Source: Brevibacillus invocatus
Lineage (GTDB): Bacteria > Bacillota > Bacilli > Brevibacillales > Brevibacillaceae
Assembly (NCBI RefSeq): GCF_003710915.1
Contig: NZ_RHHR01000045.1
Span: 1 to 64,000 of the forward strand
Direction of reading: 5' to 3'
Length of the DNA: 64,000 nucleotides
Position 1 is the first letter of the stretch. Each line of letters starts with the position of its first letter. Shown here in pieces: positions 62,160-64,000 of this stretch. Made by a program: the position numbers and the translations under genes. The notes under the pieces were generated by a model. It made no database searches and had not been told where the DNA came from. It saw only the letters and a program-made list of their open reading frames with translations.

Positions 62160-62519
62160 CTATATTCCTTTGTATTTCAACAATTCCTCGCGCAAACGCT
62201 GCACTTCCATGACCAGAGCACGTTTTTCCAAACGATCAATCTGACTGTCCAGATCCGGCTCTCCCCGGTATCCGTCATAGGCAAATTCATTTTCCAAGTC
62301 ATACTTTTCGCGCGTGTAGGCTTGTGTCCAGCTCGGTTCTTTCGGCATGATCATCGCAAGCAAGAGGTAGATCAGGATCGGTACACCCGTACAGATCGTC
62401 AAAATGACAACTCCTACACGTACAAGCGTCGAGTCTATTCTCAAAAATTCAGCGATCCCTCCGCAAATTCCAAACAAACGACGATCCTGTCTGGATCTGT
62501 ATAAACGTCGTTCTCTCAT
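62160..62519 (-). CDS. PspC-domain envelope-stress protein
   Basis: 119 residues. Residues 5-60 form a PspC domain (RLYRSRQDRRLFGICGGIAEFLRIDSTLVRV, then the hydrophobic helix VGVVILTICTGVPILIYLLLAMIMP). The rest is a charged coiled-coil tail. Likely to sit in the membrane and take part in envelope stress responses; a direct partner is not visible. The ribosome site before ATG 62519 is AGGAAGGGAAG. Confidence 0.85.
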   Translation of the reverse strand: MRERRLYRSRQDRRLFGICGGIAEFLRIDSTLVRVGVVILTICTGVPILIYLLLAMIMPKEPSWTQAYTREKYDLENEFAYDGYRGEPDLDSQIDRLEKRALVMEVQRLREELLKYKGI

Positions 62520-62614
62520 GTCTTCCCTTCCTCTCTACGGTAACCGTGTTTTCCTTGTATCTACAGGATACCCGAGAGCCACGGCAGGCAAAATGGCCCG
62601 CAGAGGGATTTGTC

Positions 62615-62632
62615 CTCCGTCCCTGGACGGAG
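62615..62632. repeat. short perfect inverted repeat
   Basis: CTCCGTCC-CT-GGACGGAG lies in the divergent spacer between the PspC and lipoprotein genes. It could be an operator or an RNA hairpin; no consensus recognised. Confidence 0.35.
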
Positions 62633-62684
62633 ATCATGCATGAACAAGCGCTTTGTGGCTCACGCTACCTGTGAGGTGATCAGC

Positions 62685-62921
62685 ATGCCATTTTTGATCG
62701 GAATACTCGCTGTCTTTCTTCTGACTGGCTGTACGCAAAATCCTGCTCGGGATCAGATACAAAGCGAGCGAGAGTTTTACTACCAGCAAAACGTAGTTCG
62801 CCCAGACGGATCAGAACCCAACGTGACACCCTATGGTCCTCCCGCAAACGCCTCCGACTCCTCCGAGTACGATCGCTGGATTCGTCCCGACTCCGTCTCT
62901 CGCTATCCTGGACTGGAATAG
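62685..62921 (+). CDS. small lipoprotein
   Basis: 78 residues from ATG 62685, close after GAGGTGAT; the longer frame to 62610 is rejected. A signal (MPFLIGILAVFLL) ends in the lipobox LLTGC, Cys at residue 15. The mature part is polar, with Tyr/Pro/Asn-rich segments. Anchored on the outer face of the membrane. The function is unknown. Confidence 0.6.
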   Translation: MPFLIGILAVFLLTGCTQNPARDQIQSEREFYYQQNVVRPDGSEPNVTPYGPPANASDSSEYDRWIRPDSVSRYPGLE

Positions 62922-62939
62922 CTCCGTAATAAAAACGGG

Positions 62940-63569
62940 TTATTTATCAGCGGGAGGCGAGGGAATGTATTCTGGTCTGCGGCGATCAAAAAGCTCACCC
63001 AGTTTGGCGTAGGTATTGCCTGCCAAACGGCTTACCGGCGCAAAAGCGGTAATGTCGATCCGTCCGGCCTGATAAAGCTCATCCGCGACATGGACATGTA
63101 CAACCTCTCCGATAATCAAGTCCGAGGTAGTGGGTGTACCCAACTCGACAACCTGGTGCAGCTTGCATTCAAAATGGATACGCGAAGCTGCAAGCCGCGG
63201 CACTTCGATTGAGGATGAAGGCATGGTAGCAAGACCAAGCTCCTCTACTTCGCTGATCTCAGCCGGAAAATCAGCAGAGGTCTGATTGACATCGTCTACG
63301 TTGTGTACATCGACCATGTTGACAACGAACTGACCCGTCTGAGCGATATTGCGTGCGGTATCCTTTGGCTGACCGTTCGGCTTTCGCATGACCGCTACAG
63401 AAACCATCATCGGATCAATGCTTGCGACATTGAAATAGCTGAATGGCGCTGCGTTCACGGTGCCATTCTCCGATATGGTGGTTACCCAAGCAATGGGCCT
63501 TGGGACGATGCAACCGATCAAAAGCTTATATTTTTCCTGTCTCTCTAGCGTACTGATTGGCAGTTCCAT
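62940..63569 (-). CDS. flavin reductase-family protein
   Basis: 209 residues from ATG 63569, after AAGGAAGG; longer frame to 63605 is not supported. The Flavin_Reduct domain begins YKLLIGCIVPRPIAWVTT, NAAPFSYFNVASIDPMMVSVAVMRKPNG and GEVVHVHVADEL. FMN-binding split-barrel protein, probably reducing flavin for a partner oxygenase. Just upstream is homogentisate dioxygenase, so a link to aromatic catabolism is possible. Confidence 0.85.
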   Translation of the reverse strand: MELPISTLERQEKYKLLIGCIVPRPIAWVTTISENGTVNAAPFSYFNVASIDPMMVSVAVMRKPNGQPKDTARNIAQTGQFVVNMVDVHNVDDVNQTSADFPAEISEVEELGLATMPSSSIEVPRLAASRIHFECKLHQVVELGTPTTSDLIIGEVVHVHVADELYQAGRIDITAFAPVSRLAGNTYAKLGELFDRRRPEYIPSPPADK

Positions 63570-63635
63570 CCAGACACCTTCCTTTTTACCAGTATCGGAA
63601 AGCAAAAACCTTTAATGAGCTACGCGCCCCGATAC

Positions 63636-63678
63636 TTCAAGAATAACCTACCACAAAAATGCGGTCGGTTATCTTGAA
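63636..63678. repeat. inverted repeat between hmgA and flavin reductase gene
   Basis: TTCAAGAATAACC (63636-63648) and GGTTATCTTGAA (63667-63678) pair over 12 bases with one extra A. It lies in the 130-bp spacer after hmgA; it may be a processing site, weak terminator or operator. No T run follows. Confidence 0.4.
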
Positions 63679-63699
63679 ATAGCATCGATAGAGGTTTTC

Positions 63700-64000
63700 T
63701 TATTCGCGTGGCGGCATCCAACTCGTCATGTAATCCGGATCTTCAATGGCAAGAGCCTGACGCGTCACCTTTAGCGGTTGGAATGTATCCAGCATGACAG
63801 CCAGCTCTTTTGTCTCCTTTTTCCCGATGCTCGCTTCAATCTTCCCTGGATGCGGGCCATGCGGAATCCCCATCGGATGTAGGGTAATCGAGCCTTCATA
63901 AACCCCTTTGCGGCTCATGAAATTGCCGGCCACGTAATACAGCACCTCGTCACTTTCCACATTGCTATGGTAGTAAGGTGCCGGAATCGCTTGCGGATGA
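63700..64000 (-). CDS. hmgA: homogentisate 1,2-dioxygenase, C-terminal part (partial)
   Basis: The frame is open at the window edge and encodes the last 100 residues. HPQAIPAPYYHSNVESDEVLYYVAGNFMSRKGVYEGSITLHPMGIPHGPHPG is the conserved end of homogentisate dioxygenase (HmgA), including the Fe-binding His/Glu region (His in NHxN-type, PHGPHPG). It opens the ring of homogentisate in tyrosine and phenylalanine breakdown. The start lies outside the window. Confidence 0.9.
   Translation of the reverse strand, partial: HPQAIPAPYYHSNVESDEVLYYVAGNFMSRKGVYEGSITLHPMGIPHGPHPGKIEASIGKKETKELAVMLDTFQPLKVTRQALAIEDPDYMTSWMPPRE

Noticed and set aside
1-64000. CRISPR array or defence island
   Set aside because: No regularly spaced repeats, cas, restriction-modification or toxin-antitoxin genes were seen.

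Overview
The window looks like chromosomal DNA from a low-to-mid G+C, spore-forming Firmicute. The best match by overall protein resemblance is Brevibacillus or a close Paenibacillaceae relative (inference; no database search was possible). Supporting signs are near-universal AGGAGG-type ribosome sites with frequent TTG/GTG starts, a RacA-like protein, a bacterial XPB-type helicase, an LCP wall ligase, a YhaM nuclease, and homologues of Bacillus subtilis YjcD, YjcF, YjcG and YjcH.

Layout. 1-2,030 is the end of an integrated mobile element: a cut-off insertion sequence at the left edge, a zinc-ribbon gene that has lost its start, and a tyrosine integrase facing the 3' end of a tRNA-Val gene, the probable attachment site. 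From the tRNA pair (2,023-2,220) onward the DNA reads as ordinary core chromosome. 2.5-13.5 kb holds PgpA, the yjcH-yjcG-yjcF group, a PHP phosphatase, a YugN-like protein, a metallo-hydrolase, YitT, a CNNM/CorC protein, the helicase YjcD and FabI. 13.7-20.5 kb holds a ZIP metal transporter, the RacA-like protein, an HD-GYP-like protein, a MocR regulator coupled to AzlC/AzlD, and a lone CheW. 20.5-25 kb is a minus-strand block of poorly known proteins with ThpR and SurE. 25-32.3 kb has an SgrR-like regulator divergent from an MFS transporter, then an ABC importer with two tandem lipoprotein receptors. 32.5-37.8 kb has a second CNNM protein, XPB, and an ECF sigma/anti-sigma pair with a visible autoregulatory promoter. 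37.8-47 kb holds an ABC-2 exporter, a GDSL esterase, an MFS transporter, a YtnP-like lactonase and a fused OYE/FAD reductase with a FadR-type operator. 47-64 kb holds LCP, an Fsr-like MFS, a SEC-C protein with two unknown neighbours, YhaM-YkvA-DedA, NadE, Map, a luciferase-like oxidoreductase, a NIPSNAP-Nudix fusion, PspC, a flavin reductase and the start-less end of homogentisate dioxygenase. Three decayed genes (a PfkB kinase remnant, a DUF2062 frameshift and a beta-lactamase-family pseudogene) lie between 48.7 and 62.1 kb.

I found no CRISPR array, defence island or biosynthetic cluster, and no clearly new multi-gene system. The most interesting unexplained items are a pair of G-rich hairpins with compensating base changes (2,339-2,523), a cluster of three palindromes upstream of the XPB helicase (33,844-33,917), the ECF promoter overlapping the helicase stop codon, and the unknown gene pair beside the SEC-C protein (52.7-54.0 kb).
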